Assembly (NCBI RefSeq): GCF_002304005.1
Contig: NZ_MRCQ01000011.1
Coordinates: 114,824 to 178,823 of the forward strand
DNA: 64,000 bases
Direction: 5' to 3'
Origin: Flavobacterium sp. ACN6
Lineage (GTDB): Bacteria > Bacteroidota > Bacteroidia > Flavobacteriales > Flavobacteriaceae
Positions 25,672 through 35,548 of the stretch are shown here, one piece after another. The translations under genes and the position numbers were made by a program. The first letter of the stretch is position 1, and the number at the start of each line of letters is the position of its first letter. The notes under the pieces are model-generated. The model made no database searches. It was not told where the DNA came from and saw only the letters and a program-made list of their open reading frames with translations.

Positions 25672-27060
25672 TTACTTTTTATAACGAACTAAAATCCACT
25701 TCGAAATATCATCGAGAACCTCTGGTGCAAAAACCTCATCTAATTCTTTGACTTCTTTTTGCATACAAGTTGTACAATGCTGATACATATGATTTAAGCC
25801 TGGATAAATTTTCGTCGTAAGATCTTTTGTTCCGAGGTATTTCTTAAATGAATTTACATTTTCTATAGCCGGAACCTGAATATCTTTATCTCCATTTGCT
25901 ATAAATACCGGAATCGTAATTTTTGGCAGATAATTTTCTGGATTGTAATGAATGGTGTAACGATACCATTTTCTGTCGGCATCTTTTCCATATCGATACA
26001 AGAAATCCTTATCACGTCCGTCCAACATATGAATTTCTTTTAGAATTGTAGAGTCTTGCTGCTGCATCCATTCTTTCAATTTTATTTCCATTGCAGGTTT
26101 TGCAGACTCATTGTCTTTTGTATCATACACTACTTTAAACATGATGTTGTACATTTCCATCTGCTTTGCCACTACTTTATCTGTAAAATTATAGCTTTTT
26201 AAAATCGATGTGTTTTGCAGATTCAACATCTCAAGTCCGCTAACTCCTACTCCAGACAAGCTGATCATGAATTTTACATCTTTATTTCTCGAACTTACAA
26301 TAGAAGCAATCATGCCGCCTTCGCTGTGACCGATTAAACCAATGTAAGATGCATCTATGTTTTTGTCACTTTTTAAATACGCTATTTCTTCTTCGATATC
26401 ATTTGCAAAATCTCCAGTTGTAGCGTTTTCAAAATCTCCGGTTGTTTTACCAAATCCGCGGTCGTCTACACGAAGAGAGGCGATTCCGTTACGAGCCAGA
26501 TAATCGGCCAAAACGGTAAAAGATTCTCTTCCCATGAACGTATAGTTGCGGTCATGCTGTCCGGTTCCAGAAATTAAAATAGCCAGCGGATATTTCTTTT
26601 TCCCTTGCGGAAGTGTCAATGTTCCTCCGTAAGTAAGTTTTGTGGTTTTACCCAAAAAAGTCATATCAATCACTTGATACGGATACGGTTTCTGCGGATG
26701 CTGCGCAAAAAATAAAGGCTGTATACTGTTTTGTTTCTTTAATACAATTGATGCATTTGGAATCGAGTAATTATTAAAAACTCCTGTTACTGCAGTTTTA
26801 TCTGCATTGTATTTTCCTTTAAAAGTATAACCATACATATCATTTTTAAAAGAAACACTATCAGCGGCAACTTTTAAAGCAACTTTGCATTCTGAACCTA
26901 ATTCGGGAATACTAAAGGACAGCGAATCTTTTTTGGTATCGAAATCTCCAGATACAATAATTCTGTAGGACTGGTATTGTCCCTGCCAGATGGTTTGCGA
27001 AAAACCAATCTGACAGCACAATAGTAAAATACTCAGATATAAAAAATTAACAATTTTCAT
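25672..27060 (-). CDS. Secreted alpha/beta hydrolase with N-terminal beta domain
   Basis: 462 residues. Signal peptide (ending IGFSQ), a beta-rich N-terminal domain (about 24-110) and an alpha/beta hydrolase domain with oxyanion region LISGTGQHDRNY (162-173), nucleophile Ser246 in GHSEGG and a catalytic-type His near PGLNHMYQHC. A Cys pair HCTTCM follows that histidine, an unusual position and possibly a disulfide. Related proteins act as peptidases or esterases. It is the fifth gene after the regulator pair in the SusCD locus and is followed by dsbD. Confidence 0.85.
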   Translation of the reverse strand: MKIVNFLYLSILLLCCQIGFSQTIWQGQYQSYRIIVSGDFDTKKDSLSFSIPELGSECKVALKVAADSVSFKNDMYGYTFKGKYNADKTAVTGVFNNYSIPNASIVLKKQNSIQPLFFAQHPQKPYPYQVIDMTFLGKTTKLTYGGTLTLPQGKKKYPLAILISGTGQHDRNYTFMGRESFTVLADYLARNGIASLRVDDRGFGKTTGDFENATTGDFANDIEEEIAYLKSDKNIDASYIGLIGHSEGGMIASIVSSRNKDVKFMISLSGVGVSGLEMLNLQNTSILKSYNFTDKVVAKQMEMYNIMFKVVYDTKDNESAKPAMEIKLKEWMQQQDSTILKEIHMLDGRDKDFLYRYGKDADRKWYRYTIHYNPENYLPKITIPVFIANGDKDIQVPAIENVNSFKKYLGTKDLTTKIYPGLNHMYQHCTTCMQKEVKELDEVFAPEVLDDISKWILVRYKK

Positions 27061-27081
27061 TTTTTTTAACCTTTAACTAAA

Positions 27082-29076
27082 TTATTTTTTCTCAGCTTTT
27101 AAATATTCAATGATGATCGAAATTTCGTCAGCCAATTCTGTTGGGCTTCCAAAATATCCATTAGATTTCCATCTTAATTTTCCGTTTTGATCGATAATCA
27201 TCTTTTCAGGAATTCCAGAAAATTGAAAGGCTTTAGCATATTTCTCATATACTTGGTCAAACTTTCCAGTTTTCGGATTTTTTCCATCGTATAAAATCGT
27301 AAAATCAAATCCTTTTTCTTTAATAAAAGCTTGTGTCTGCGCTTTAAAATCTTTGATGTATTCCTGCGTATCTACAAAATAAAATTTCACATTAGGATCT
27401 TCTTTGTATTTTTCAACTGCCATCTGCATTCCCGGCATTGCATTTTTACATGGTCCGCACCACATTGCCCAAAAATCAAGTACCACGATTTTTCCTTTTT
27501 GATCAGCTAATTTTACATTAACACCTTTGCTGCTTTCTAAATCAAAACCTTCTATTGGCATATTGATCAGTTCTGCAATCAGTTTGGCTTTGTGTTCCTG
27601 CATATTCGTGTCTGATTTAAATGAATTAACATAAGCTTCAAAACCCGCTTCTTTTCCACCTTCTTTTAAATAAATTGCTTTTAGTGAAGCCAGCATTTCT
27701 GGAGTCGATTTGTTTTCTCTAATGCTTATTGCTAATAATTCTTTGGCGTCAAGTGTTTTTCCTTCTCTTAAAAGCATTCTGGTATACACTTCGTTGTAAC
27801 TTGCATCTTTGTAACCATAAAATGATTTAATTTTATCCAAATATCTTCTTTCTAGATCATAGTTTTTAAAGATTTCCTGAAGTTTTGCGTATGTAAAATA
27901 TTCTCTTGCAGCGAAATTTATTGTTTGTGCCTGCCATTCTTTAAGAGATAATTTCTGCGCATATTCTTTAGGTACAAATGCTTCTCTGCTTTCCATTTCT
28001 GGAATTATAATATCCGCATATTTTTTTAGTGTTTCCAAATCTGTCTTCTCGATTCCGTCTTCATGTCTGTTAAAGGGAATGGAAACCAAGTGCCAGCTGT
28101 AATCTAAAACATTATTGAATGATACTTTTTTAACGCTGTTTAAAGCGAAATTGTAATCTTTGTTTTTTACAATATAATTGTAAGCAATAGCCTTAAATAA
28201 TTTATCGCTGAAAAGACTTTCTGTCTCTGTCACAACATCTAAGAATTTATCTGCCGGAAAGTTTTTTTCGAATTCAGCATACTGCTTTATTTTTTTATCA
28301 AAATCAGATTCCATAAAGATTTTCTTAATTTCGATATCACGCGCCCAAACACCTTTTGGATATTTAGTTAATAAAACTTTTTGAACAGAATCTTTAAAAA
28401 CTTTATTTTCTGGCTGTGGCATTAAACCCAATGTTTTCTGGATTTGATACTGCGTTACATTACTTAAATTAGCTTCATTCATATTAAAACGAAGTTCTTT
28501 CTTGATAACATTCGATTGATCTTCTTTTGATGAAAGCTGTTTTAATTTTAAACCATAGTAAAAAACTTTATTACGCGATTGAGGATGATACTGTAATTCG
28601 TATTTAATCCACATTAACCCAACTTCCTCTTTTATATAGGCACTGTCATGCACCACATTTGGAACTTCGTCCTGAAATGCGCTGCTTCTCAAAATTCCCC
28701 AGCCTGTATAAGCACCTGGAACTTGCGCAAACATATAAGCGTGAGGTACTTTTTCTCCTCGGTCTACAATTGTATCCGATTTAAAAACACAATTGATAAC
28801 AGAAGCATGATCTGAAAGCTTCATTTTTGTGGTCCATTTTTTATTTCCGTCGGCTTTTAAAGTGATATCATTGATAAGCCATTTGAAGTTATCAAAAGTA
28901 TAAACCACACCATTTACATATTTTGCATTGGCAAGAGGCCCATTAGATGCATCATAAGTCAGCGTAACTTCTTCTCCCGGATTTGGATGTTCTGGCGAAA
29001 GCTTAATCGCTATGTCTTGAGCAAATAAACTTGTTGTAATACTAAAAACAAATAGTATCAGTTTGAAATTTTTCAT
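27082..29076 (-). CDS. TlpA-like thioredoxin-fold redoxin with large N-terminal region
   Basis: 664 residues from the ATG at 29076. After the signal peptide (ending SLFAQ) comes a beta-sandwich (IKLSPEHPNPGEEVTLTYDAS) and a long helical region (about 200-500) that looks like TPR-type repeats. The C-terminal domain is TlpA/AhpC-like with WCGPC (Cys540, Cys543) and the cis-Pro segment SGIPEKMIID. Such proteins reduce periplasmic disulfides; DsbD two genes downstream is the natural electron source. The coding region directly follows SusD, so it is part of the import locus. Confidence 0.88.
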   Translation of the reverse strand: MKNFKLILFVFSITTSLFAQDIAIKLSPEHPNPGEEVTLTYDASNGPLANAKYVNGVVYTFDNFKWLINDITLKADGNKKWTTKMKLSDHASVINCVFKSDTIVDRGEKVPHAYMFAQVPGAYTGWGILRSSAFQDEVPNVVHDSAYIKEEVGLMWIKYELQYHPQSRNKVFYYGLKLKQLSSKEDQSNVIKKELRFNMNEANLSNVTQYQIQKTLGLMPQPENKVFKDSVQKVLLTKYPKGVWARDIEIKKIFMESDFDKKIKQYAEFEKNFPADKFLDVVTETESLFSDKLFKAIAYNYIVKNKDYNFALNSVKKVSFNNVLDYSWHLVSIPFNRHEDGIEKTDLETLKKYADIIIPEMESREAFVPKEYAQKLSLKEWQAQTINFAAREYFTYAKLQEIFKNYDLERRYLDKIKSFYGYKDASYNEVYTRMLLREGKTLDAKELLAISIRENKSTPEMLASLKAIYLKEGGKEAGFEAYVNSFKSDTNMQEHKAKLIAELINMPIEGFDLESSKGVNVKLADQKGKIVVLDFWAMWCGPCKNAMPGMQMAVEKYKEDPNVKFYFVDTQEYIKDFKAQTQAFIKEKGFDFTILYDGKNPKTGKFDQVYEKYAKAFQFSGIPEKMIIDQNGKLRWKSNGYFGSPTELADEISIIIEYLKAEKK

Positions 29077-29139
29077 ATTATTTTTTTTTGAAATGAGTGC
29101 ACTCAAAAATGATGAGTGCACTTTATAAGATTAATCTAA

Positions 29140-30537
29140 TTATGGGTTTTGTTGCAAGTTTGGAGCGTATTCAAAATAAATTGGTGCAAAAGGCATTTGA
29201 TAACGATCACTATTTGGAGCAAGTGTAAAGGTCTGTCCCGCAAAATCATGGGTGATGGTTTTGGCAAATTCTGGTTCTTTGTTTAATCGTTTCAAGTCAA
29301 ACCATCTAAAACCGCCAGTTGCCATTAACTCTCTTCTTCTTTCTGCCAACACTTTTAGCAGTGCATCTTTATTATCCGTTGCAGTTAAGGCTACATATTC
29401 TCCGGCTCTGAATCTTTTTTGTCTTAATTTATTTATTTCAGCCATTGCTAATTCGCCAGAACCAGATCTTGCCAGACATTCTGCTTTTATAAGCATCATC
29501 TCCGGTACAGTTGGGCCTGCATTTCTGCTTTCTCCAGTCAAACCTTCCTTAGCATATGTCCTTCCTATAGTATATTCAGAATTAAAAGTGCTTGTTGGCT
29601 GTGTAAACAATACGTAGCGTAAATCATTGGTATCAAAAGAATTGATCAATTCATTGCTTAACGATAATAGTTGCGGTGCATAAGAGTAAGTACCGTATCC
29701 ATTCCATTTTGATAAGATTAATTCTTTATCAAGTCTTCTTGATGGATAAGCTGCAAATTCATAATCTTCCAGATTGTTAAGTGTACTTTGCAATGCTAGC
29801 GCCTTTTCGGCATTTTCTAAAGCCAAAGGATAATTACGCATGTACAAATACGTTCTTGATAAAAGTGCATAAGCTGCTGCCTGAGAAGGAAATGCAACAT
29901 TATTACCTGAATTAACCGGTTTTAATCCTGAATTTACAGCATCTTGAAGATCGCTTAATATTACATCATAAGCCGCTTGAACTGAAGTTCTTTTTGGATC
30001 TTCTGATACTGTTGGAGTTGTAAAAAGAATAATTCCCAGATCTGTTGCAGAAGTTGTAGCATCATATGCTTTTCCGAAAGTATTCACCAGAGTAAGAAAA
30101 ATAAAAGCACGGTGTACTTCTGCTTCTCCTTTTATGGCTGCTTTTTCTGCAGCCGTTCCGTTGGTGCTTTTCATTACTTCATTAATAACAATATTAACAC
30201 TGTATAATGCATTATATAGACTATTCATATCATAATCTGTCTCCCCGTCAAAATAGACAACATCAGACCATTTGTACAAATTGATAAAAGGGCGATAAGA
30301 ATCAGATGCACCTAATGCGGTAGTTTGTGCCTCATTCTGAAAACCGATATCATCTGATGGTATATCTACATTACCATAACTTTTCTCTAATGTAGACGTG
30401 TTGTTTAGAAGATATCTGTAATTTGATGTTTCTTCAGGTATTAGTTTCCCTTCGGTCTTAATATCTACATAATTATCACAGCTCAACACAATTGCTCCGA
30501 ATCCTGCAATTGCGATGTATTTTAAAAAATTTTTCAT
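29140..30537 (-). CDS. SusD/RagB-family outer membrane lipoprotein
   Basis: 465 residues from the ATG at 30537, 10 bp after the SusC stop. A lipobox (IVLSC) follows the short signal peptide, then the family's start (DNYVDIKTEGKLIPEE), TPR-like helices and the C-terminal RagB/SusD core (MMLIKAECLARSGSGELAMAEINKLRQKRF, RRRELMATGGFRWFDLKRLN). It caps the SusC barrel and holds the ligand. With a TlpA-like redoxin and M16 peptidase in the locus, peptide or protein ligands are more likely than glycans; no glycoside hydrolase is present. Confidence 0.93.
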   Translation of the reverse strand: MKNFLKYIAIAGFGAIVLSCDNYVDIKTEGKLIPEETSNYRYLLNNTSTLEKSYGNVDIPSDDIGFQNEAQTTALGASDSYRPFINLYKWSDVVYFDGETDYDMNSLYNALYSVNIVINEVMKSTNGTAAEKAAIKGEAEVHRAFIFLTLVNTFGKAYDATTSATDLGIILFTTPTVSEDPKRTSVQAAYDVILSDLQDAVNSGLKPVNSGNNVAFPSQAAAYALLSRTYLYMRNYPLALENAEKALALQSTLNNLEDYEFAAYPSRRLDKELILSKWNGYGTYSYAPQLLSLSNELINSFDTNDLRYVLFTQPTSTFNSEYTIGRTYAKEGLTGESRNAGPTVPEMMLIKAECLARSGSGELAMAEINKLRQKRFRAGEYVALTATDNKDALLKVLAERRRELMATGGFRWFDLKRLNKEPEFAKTITHDFAGQTFTLAPNSDRYQMPFAPIYFEYAPNLQQNP

Positions 30538-30547
30538 CTTTAAAAAA

Positions 30548-33500
30548 TTAAAAATTAACATTAAAACCAATTGAATACATAGCCATAGCAGGCAATTTCA
30601 TGTTTACTCCCGTGTAAGGTAAAAAGTCAGGATCTAAACCGTCTTTGTTTTTTCTCCAGAAGAAACCAAGATTTCTGGCTGTAAAAGATATCGAAGCTCC
30701 TCTTACAATTCCTCTGTTAATAAGGCTTGTCATATCATATTTTAAAGAAAGTTCTCTAAATCGAATGTGATCTCCCTGCATAATCTGATCTTCTCCTTGA
30801 ACATATCTTACATAACTTAATCCTGTTGATCCCTGAATTCCAGGTACAGACGTCGTAGCTTCATCTCCCGGATTTCTCCATCTTTGATCGATATCTGTAT
30901 TCAAATCATATTGATTAAACCTTCCTTGTCTGTTTACATAACCTCCGTAAGTTGGCTTAAATAATACATAATCAAACTTGTAAGTGGCCAAAATGTATAA
31001 TGACAATTTTTTATAATTGAAAGTCTGGCTGAAACTTCCGTAATACGAAGGAATATTAGTTCCCATATATTTCATATCCGCAATATCTTTTAGAGAAGTA
31101 AAAGAATTTACAATATTACCGTCTTTATCATATACCTGAGTTCTTCCGGTTGCATCTAATCCTGCTGATCTAAAAGCAAATACACTGTTTAAAGCATAAC
31201 CTTCAATTGGTGGTGTACCTCCTGAACCATTTAAATACTGGCTGAAATTTTGAAAACGAGAATCCGTAACTTCTGTCTTATTGAAAGAAACGACAAGAGC
31301 CGAATTCCATGAAAAATCTTTCGCTTTAAGGATGGTTCCATTTAAACTTAAATCGATTCCATGTCCTGCTAAAGTTGCTGCATTTTGTACTAATGCATTG
31401 TTTGATACTCCGTAAAATGGCGAAACAGGAAACTCAACAATTAAATCTTTACTATCTTTTTTATAATATTCTACTGTACCGTTTAATCTGCTGTTTAAGA
31501 TTGAGAAATCTAATCCGAAATTTAAGATTGCTGTTTTTTCCCAACGCAAATTAGGGTTTGCCGGCTGGCTGATAAAAGCATAAGGCTGCTGCGAAAAAGT
31601 ATCTAAATCGCTTAAACTTATGTTTGTAAAAGGGAAAACATTTAAGTTGATATTTCCGCTATATCCGTAACTCGCTCTTAGTGCTAGACTATTAACTAAA
31701 TTAACTTCTTTTAGAAAAGATTCTTCTTTAATATTCCATTTTGCTCCGGTAGACCACAATGGTGTTCTTCTTAATTCTTTACTAACTCCAAAATTGTTAT
31801 AATCGTCTAAACGTGCACTTCCAGTAAGCGTGTATTTATTTTTGAAAGTGTAACCTGCATTAGCATAATAAGATAAAAACCTTCTGTGGGAATCTTTGTG
31901 TACATTACCATTAGTTAACGTATAATTATACCCATTAACGTCTACATATTGTGTTGATGGCAGATCTACAGAAGTCTGAGTTTTTGAATTGTAACCATAA
32001 AGCGTTCTGGAATCTTGAGTTTCACCAGTTTCTCTTGCTTCAATACCTCCCATAGCATTTATCAAATGATCTTCTCCAATGATGCCATCATAATTTAGCT
32101 GTCCTCTCATAGTAGAACTCGTTTTTCCAAATGTATTATTTTGAAAAATTCCTCCTAACGGAATTCCGTAGACTAAATCTCCGCTGCTGTTTATTGACGT
32201 AGCAGAATTGATCATATCACGAGCGTAATATGTATTTTCATTATAGATATTGTCACTTGATGAAGTTGAAGTTTCTACAGAATACGTACCGACAGCATCT
32301 AAACCTTTTAATAAAGGAAATGTAGCAGAAATGGTAGCTCCAAAATTCTGCTCATCCATCGTTCTGTCCATATTATTTAATTCATCGATGTAATTGTACG
32401 TCCAAGGCAGATATCCTTTTTGCTCCAACGGAATCGTTTGTGCAGCATAATAACGACGGTAATAATCAACTGAATTACCATCATCTCCAACGATTTGATT
32501 GTAAGGCAATAAAGTTGTTGGTGAAGTTCCTAATGGAGAAAGTCCTAAACCATTATCATTGTATTTAAAAATCGACCCTCTTAAGCTTGTCGTCATTTTT
32601 ACATAATTAAAAAGCTTAAAATCCTGATTAGATAATAAAGTCAAACGTTGTCCGTCAGTTCCTTTTGACTGAGTTTCCTCTTTAGAATAGGAACCTGACA
32701 TAAAATAAGAATAATCATTCTCTGCTCCGCTAAAAGACAAATCATAATTTTGACTTGTTGAAGCTTGCAGCAAATACTGCTCTGCCTGACCGTAAGTATT
32801 ACGTCCACGTAAAACATCTAACCCTGCATCTCTCTGAGCCTGTGTTATTTGACCACGTTTGTATTGAAACATCAAGTCCATACCCTGACTAACTGGCGTA
32901 GTAAGCATGTATGTTACACTTGCTGGATCTGTAACTAAATTTTTATCTACAAATTCCTGCTCTAAGTTTAAAACCTGAGAAGAATTCATCAATGGTAATT
33001 TTGATAAAGTAGGTTTATTAGAAAAACCGTAATTCTGAGAAAAATTAATTCTGGTTTGTCCTTGTTTTCCTTTTTTAGTATTAATTACCATTACTCCATT
33101 TGCCGCTCTTGCACCATAAATAGACGCGGATGCTGCATCTTTTAGAAAAGTAATTTTTTCAATGTCATTTGGGTTTATCGTTCTAATGTCTAATTCTGTA
33201 GGTGTTCCGTCAAGCACAATTAATGGCATTGTATTAGTTCCAAAAGAATCAAAAGTAGATTTTCCTCTAATGGCAACATTATAGCTAAATTTTCCCTGAT
33301 TACTACCAAATTTATTTTGATACACAAAAGTGTTGTCAGAATCCTGAATGTCCAGCTGCAAACCGGCAACCTGACCTTCTAGTCTGTGAAGCACATTATT
33401 TACGGGAACTTTTTCTAAATCTTTAGCTGTAATGGTTACAAAAGATCCTGTAGATCGCTCTTTATCAATATTTTGATAACCTGTAGAAACGATTTTTACT

Positions 33501-34144
33501 TCGTCTAGTGCACTTACATCTTCTAATAAAATCGGATTGATAATTAAACTGTCTGTAACTGTAACTTCTGTTTTTTTATAGCCTAAGTATTCAAAAATAA
33601 GGACATCTCCTTTTTTGGCCATAATTTCATAAGAGCCGTCAAAGTTGGTAACAGCGCCATCTTTTGTTCCTTTTACCCAGACTGTCGCTCCAATTAAAAA
33701 TTCTTTTTTAGAATTCGTTACAACTCCTTTTATTTTTACTCTTTCTTCTATTACAGAAGAAGTGGCTATAGTTTTTATTTTTGGGTTTAATGCAATAACA
33801 ATCAACTTATTATTGGCAAATTCGGCTCTATAGTTGTCACCTATTAATTCTTTAATAACTGCCATTACATCGGCATTATTAACTGATATATCTACTCTTC
33901 TCTGCGCGTCAAAAATGTCATCACTGTAGAAAAACTCAACATTAGTTTTCTTCGTAATTGTTTTTAAAACAGATGAAACAGACTGGTTTCTAGCATTAAT
34001 TGTTACTTTTTTTTGCGAATACGCCAAAGCAACTATATTAAAAAGAAATATTGATAATATTAGGGATTTCTTCATAATCTCAAGAAATTTATCCCAAAGC
34101 GCGGATTTTACCCCACAATCTTTTGCGGATAGGTTTTTTTTCAT
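30548..34144 (-). CDS. SusC/RagA-type TonB-linked transporter with STN domain
   Basis: 1198 residues from the ATG at 34144. A leader of about 22 residues with the SALWDKFLEIMKKS motif precedes the signal peptide, as usual for sigma/FecR-controlled SusC proteins. Then an STN domain (VTINARNQSVSSVLKTITKKTNVEFFYSDD), a CarboxypepD_reg-like domain (IKGVVTNSKKEFLIGATVWVKG), the plug (SGFVTITAKDLEKVPVNNVLHRLEGQVAGLQ, with DAASASIYGARAANGVMVI) and the barrel ending YSIGFNVNF. The STN domain signals to FecR at 34247. Import is TonB-driven. Confidence 0.93.
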   Translation of the reverse strand: MKKNLSAKDCGVKSALWDKFLEIMKKSLILSIFLFNIVALAYSQKKVTINARNQSVSSVLKTITKKTNVEFFYSDDIFDAQRRVDISVNNADVMAVIKELIGDNYRAEFANNKLIVIALNPKIKTIATSSVIEERVKIKGVVTNSKKEFLIGATVWVKGTKDGAVTNFDGSYEIMAKKGDVLIFEYLGYKKTEVTVTDSLIINPILLEDVSALDEVKIVSTGYQNIDKERSTGSFVTITAKDLEKVPVNNVLHRLEGQVAGLQLDIQDSDNTFVYQNKFGSNQGKFSYNVAIRGKSTFDSFGTNTMPLIVLDGTPTELDIRTINPNDIEKITFLKDAASASIYGARAANGVMVINTKKGKQGQTRINFSQNYGFSNKPTLSKLPLMNSSQVLNLEQEFVDKNLVTDPASVTYMLTTPVSQGMDLMFQYKRGQITQAQRDAGLDVLRGRNTYGQAEQYLLQASTSQNYDLSFSGAENDYSYFMSGSYSKEETQSKGTDGQRLTLLSNQDFKLFNYVKMTTSLRGSIFKYNDNGLGLSPLGTSPTTLLPYNQIVGDDGNSVDYYRRYYAAQTIPLEQKGYLPWTYNYIDELNNMDRTMDEQNFGATISATFPLLKGLDAVGTYSVETSTSSSDNIYNENTYYARDMINSATSINSSGDLVYGIPLGGIFQNNTFGKTSSTMRGQLNYDGIIGEDHLINAMGGIEARETGETQDSRTLYGYNSKTQTSVDLPSTQYVDVNGYNYTLTNGNVHKDSHRRFLSYYANAGYTFKNKYTLTGSARLDDYNNFGVSKELRRTPLWSTGAKWNIKEESFLKEVNLVNSLALRASYGYSGNINLNVFPFTNISLSDLDTFSQQPYAFISQPANPNLRWEKTAILNFGLDFSILNSRLNGTVEYYKKDSKDLIVEFPVSPFYGVSNNALVQNAATLAGHGIDLSLNGTILKAKDFSWNSALVVSFNKTEVTDSRFQNFSQYLNGSGGTPPIEGYALNSVFAFRSAGLDATGRTQVYDKDGNIVNSFTSLKDIADMKYMGTNIPSYYGSFSQTFNYKKLSLYILATYKFDYVLFKPTYGGYVNRQGRFNQYDLNTDIDQRWRNPGDEATTSVPGIQGSTGLSYVRYVQGEDQIMQGDHIRFRELSLKYDMTSLINRGIVRGASISFTARNLGFFWRKNKDGLDPDFLPYTGVNMKLPAMAMYSIGFNVNF

Positions 34145-34209
34145 ACTTTTAAAATGTTTTGGTTGGTTAATAGATTTCGAACTCTTTTTTTCGACTGAAC
34201 AAATACTCG

Positions 34210-34236
34210 CCGGGAAATGGTGCAAACATTTTCCGG
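34210..34236. other. Hairpin between FecR and SusC
   Basis: CCGGGAAATG (34210-34219) pairs with CATTTTCCGG (34227-34236), 10 bp with one mismatch. Eight T follow on the plus strand, so it looks like a terminator for plus-strand transcription although the flanking genes are on the minus strand. It may be a leader structure or stop antisense transcripts. Confidence 0.5.
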
Positions 34237-34246
34237 TTTTTTTTAT

Positions 34247-35449
34247 TTACTTACTTACGGTTACTTCATACGTTTGGTTTACTTTGGTTATTTTATATTT
34301 CACATTCGATGTTTTACTAATTATATCCAGAAAATGCTCTATTGGTTCGTCTTTCAAAACAATTCCGGTGAATTTAATCTGCTCTAATGCTTTTTGTTCG
34401 AACTTCACATTAAAGTTGTACCACCTTGCCATTTTGGTCAAAATGTTTTTTAGATTTTCATTTTCGAAGTAAAATTTACCGTCTTTCCAAGCGCTGTATA
34501 CTGACGCATCAACTTCTGCCACACTCACGGATTCATTTCTAACTTTAGCCTGCTGCCCTGGACTTAGAACAACCGATTCATTTTCTTTTGATTTGCTTAT
34601 TCCCGAAACCTTTACTTTTCCTTCGGAAAGTGTGGTTTCAAAATTTCTGTCTTCTTCGTAAACACTGATATTAAAATGAGTTCCTAAAACAGTAACATTT
34701 CCAGATTTGGTTTTAACCGTAAAAGGACTATGCGGATTTTTACTAACCTCAAAATAGGCTTCTCCTTCTAAAGTTACATTACGTGTGTTACCGCTAAATT
34801 CTACAGGATATTTTAAAGAAGATTTTGAATTAAGCCAGACTTTTGTTCCATCTGAAAGATTAACGGCATAAATACCGCCAACAGGAACAATTAAAGTATT
34901 GTCTCCAGTTGAAACAACTCCTTTTAGATCTTTAGCATCATAAACCAAAACATGATTTACGTTCGAAATTACTCCGTTTTTAGAAACAATTTTTTCTTTC
35001 TTAGGTTCTAAAGAAATAACCGTTCCGTCTGCCAAAACTAAAGTAGGATTATTGTATTTAGGCTCAATACTATTTACAACTACCTCATCCTTGTTAGAAA
35101 GCTCTTTATTGTTTACATAAAAGAAAACAGACGTGATTCCAGCTAGGAATACAATAACCGCAGCATATTTCCATACTTTTCTATAATTGAAAAGTGAAAT
35201 TACCGGCTGCTCATTAAAATGGAGCTTTTCCTGAATTCTTTCGAAAGCAGCATCAGTATTTATGGAATTATAAAATGCTTCTTTAGATTGTAAAGTTTCT
35301 AAATCAATAACTTTTTGATAATATTCTAGATTTTTGGGTACAGAAAGCCATTCCTGCAAAAAAGCATTTTCTTCAATCGATAATTCACCTATAAGCAATT
35401 CTTTTCTTATAAGATCAGCGATTACAAATTCTTTCTTTCCTAAAGACAT
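34247..35449 (-). CDS. FecR-type anti-sigma factor
   Basis: 400 residues. Cytoplasmic N-terminal sigma-binding part (FVIADLIRKELLIGELSIEENAFLQEWLS), one membrane helix at about 90-108 (VWKYAAVIVFLAGITSVFFYV), FecR domain (VPVGGIYAVNLSDGTKVWLNSKSSLKYPVEFSGNTRNVTLEGEAYFEVSKNPHSPFTVKTKSGNVTVLGTHFNISVY) and C-terminal DUF4974 (FYFENENLKNILTKMARWYNFNVKFEQ). It links SusC occupancy to release of the sigma factor at 35549. It begins the sigma-to-peptidase gene series. Confidence 0.93.
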   Translation of the reverse strand: MSLGKKEFVIADLIRKELLIGELSIEENAFLQEWLSVPKNLEYYQKVIDLETLQSKEAFYNSINTDAAFERIQEKLHFNEQPVISLFNYRKVWKYAAVIVFLAGITSVFFYVNNKELSNKDEVVVNSIEPKYNNPTLVLADGTVISLEPKKEKIVSKNGVISNVNHVLVYDAKDLKGVVSTGDNTLIVPVGGIYAVNLSDGTKVWLNSKSSLKYPVEFSGNTRNVTLEGEAYFEVSKNPHSPFTVKTKSGNVTVLGTHFNISVYEEDRNFETTLSEGKVKVSGISKSKENESVVLSPGQQAKVRNESVSVAEVDASVYSAWKDGKFYFENENLKNILTKMARWYNFNVKFEQKALEQIKFTGIVLKDEPIEHFLDIISKTSNVKYKITKVNQTYEVTVSK

Positions 35450-35548
35450 ATTTTTAATATTAAGTATCGGTTATTAACACTTTAAGTAAATGTTATATAA
35501 CTAAGAGTACGAAACATTAAAAATGGGTGGAAAGATTTTTGATTTTTT

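Noticed and set aside
29091..29130. GAGTGCACTC palindrome with a partial direct copy before the TlpA-like gene
   Set aside because: Only 64 bp lie between cotranscribed genes and no promoter box is near; two partial copies are too little to call an operator.
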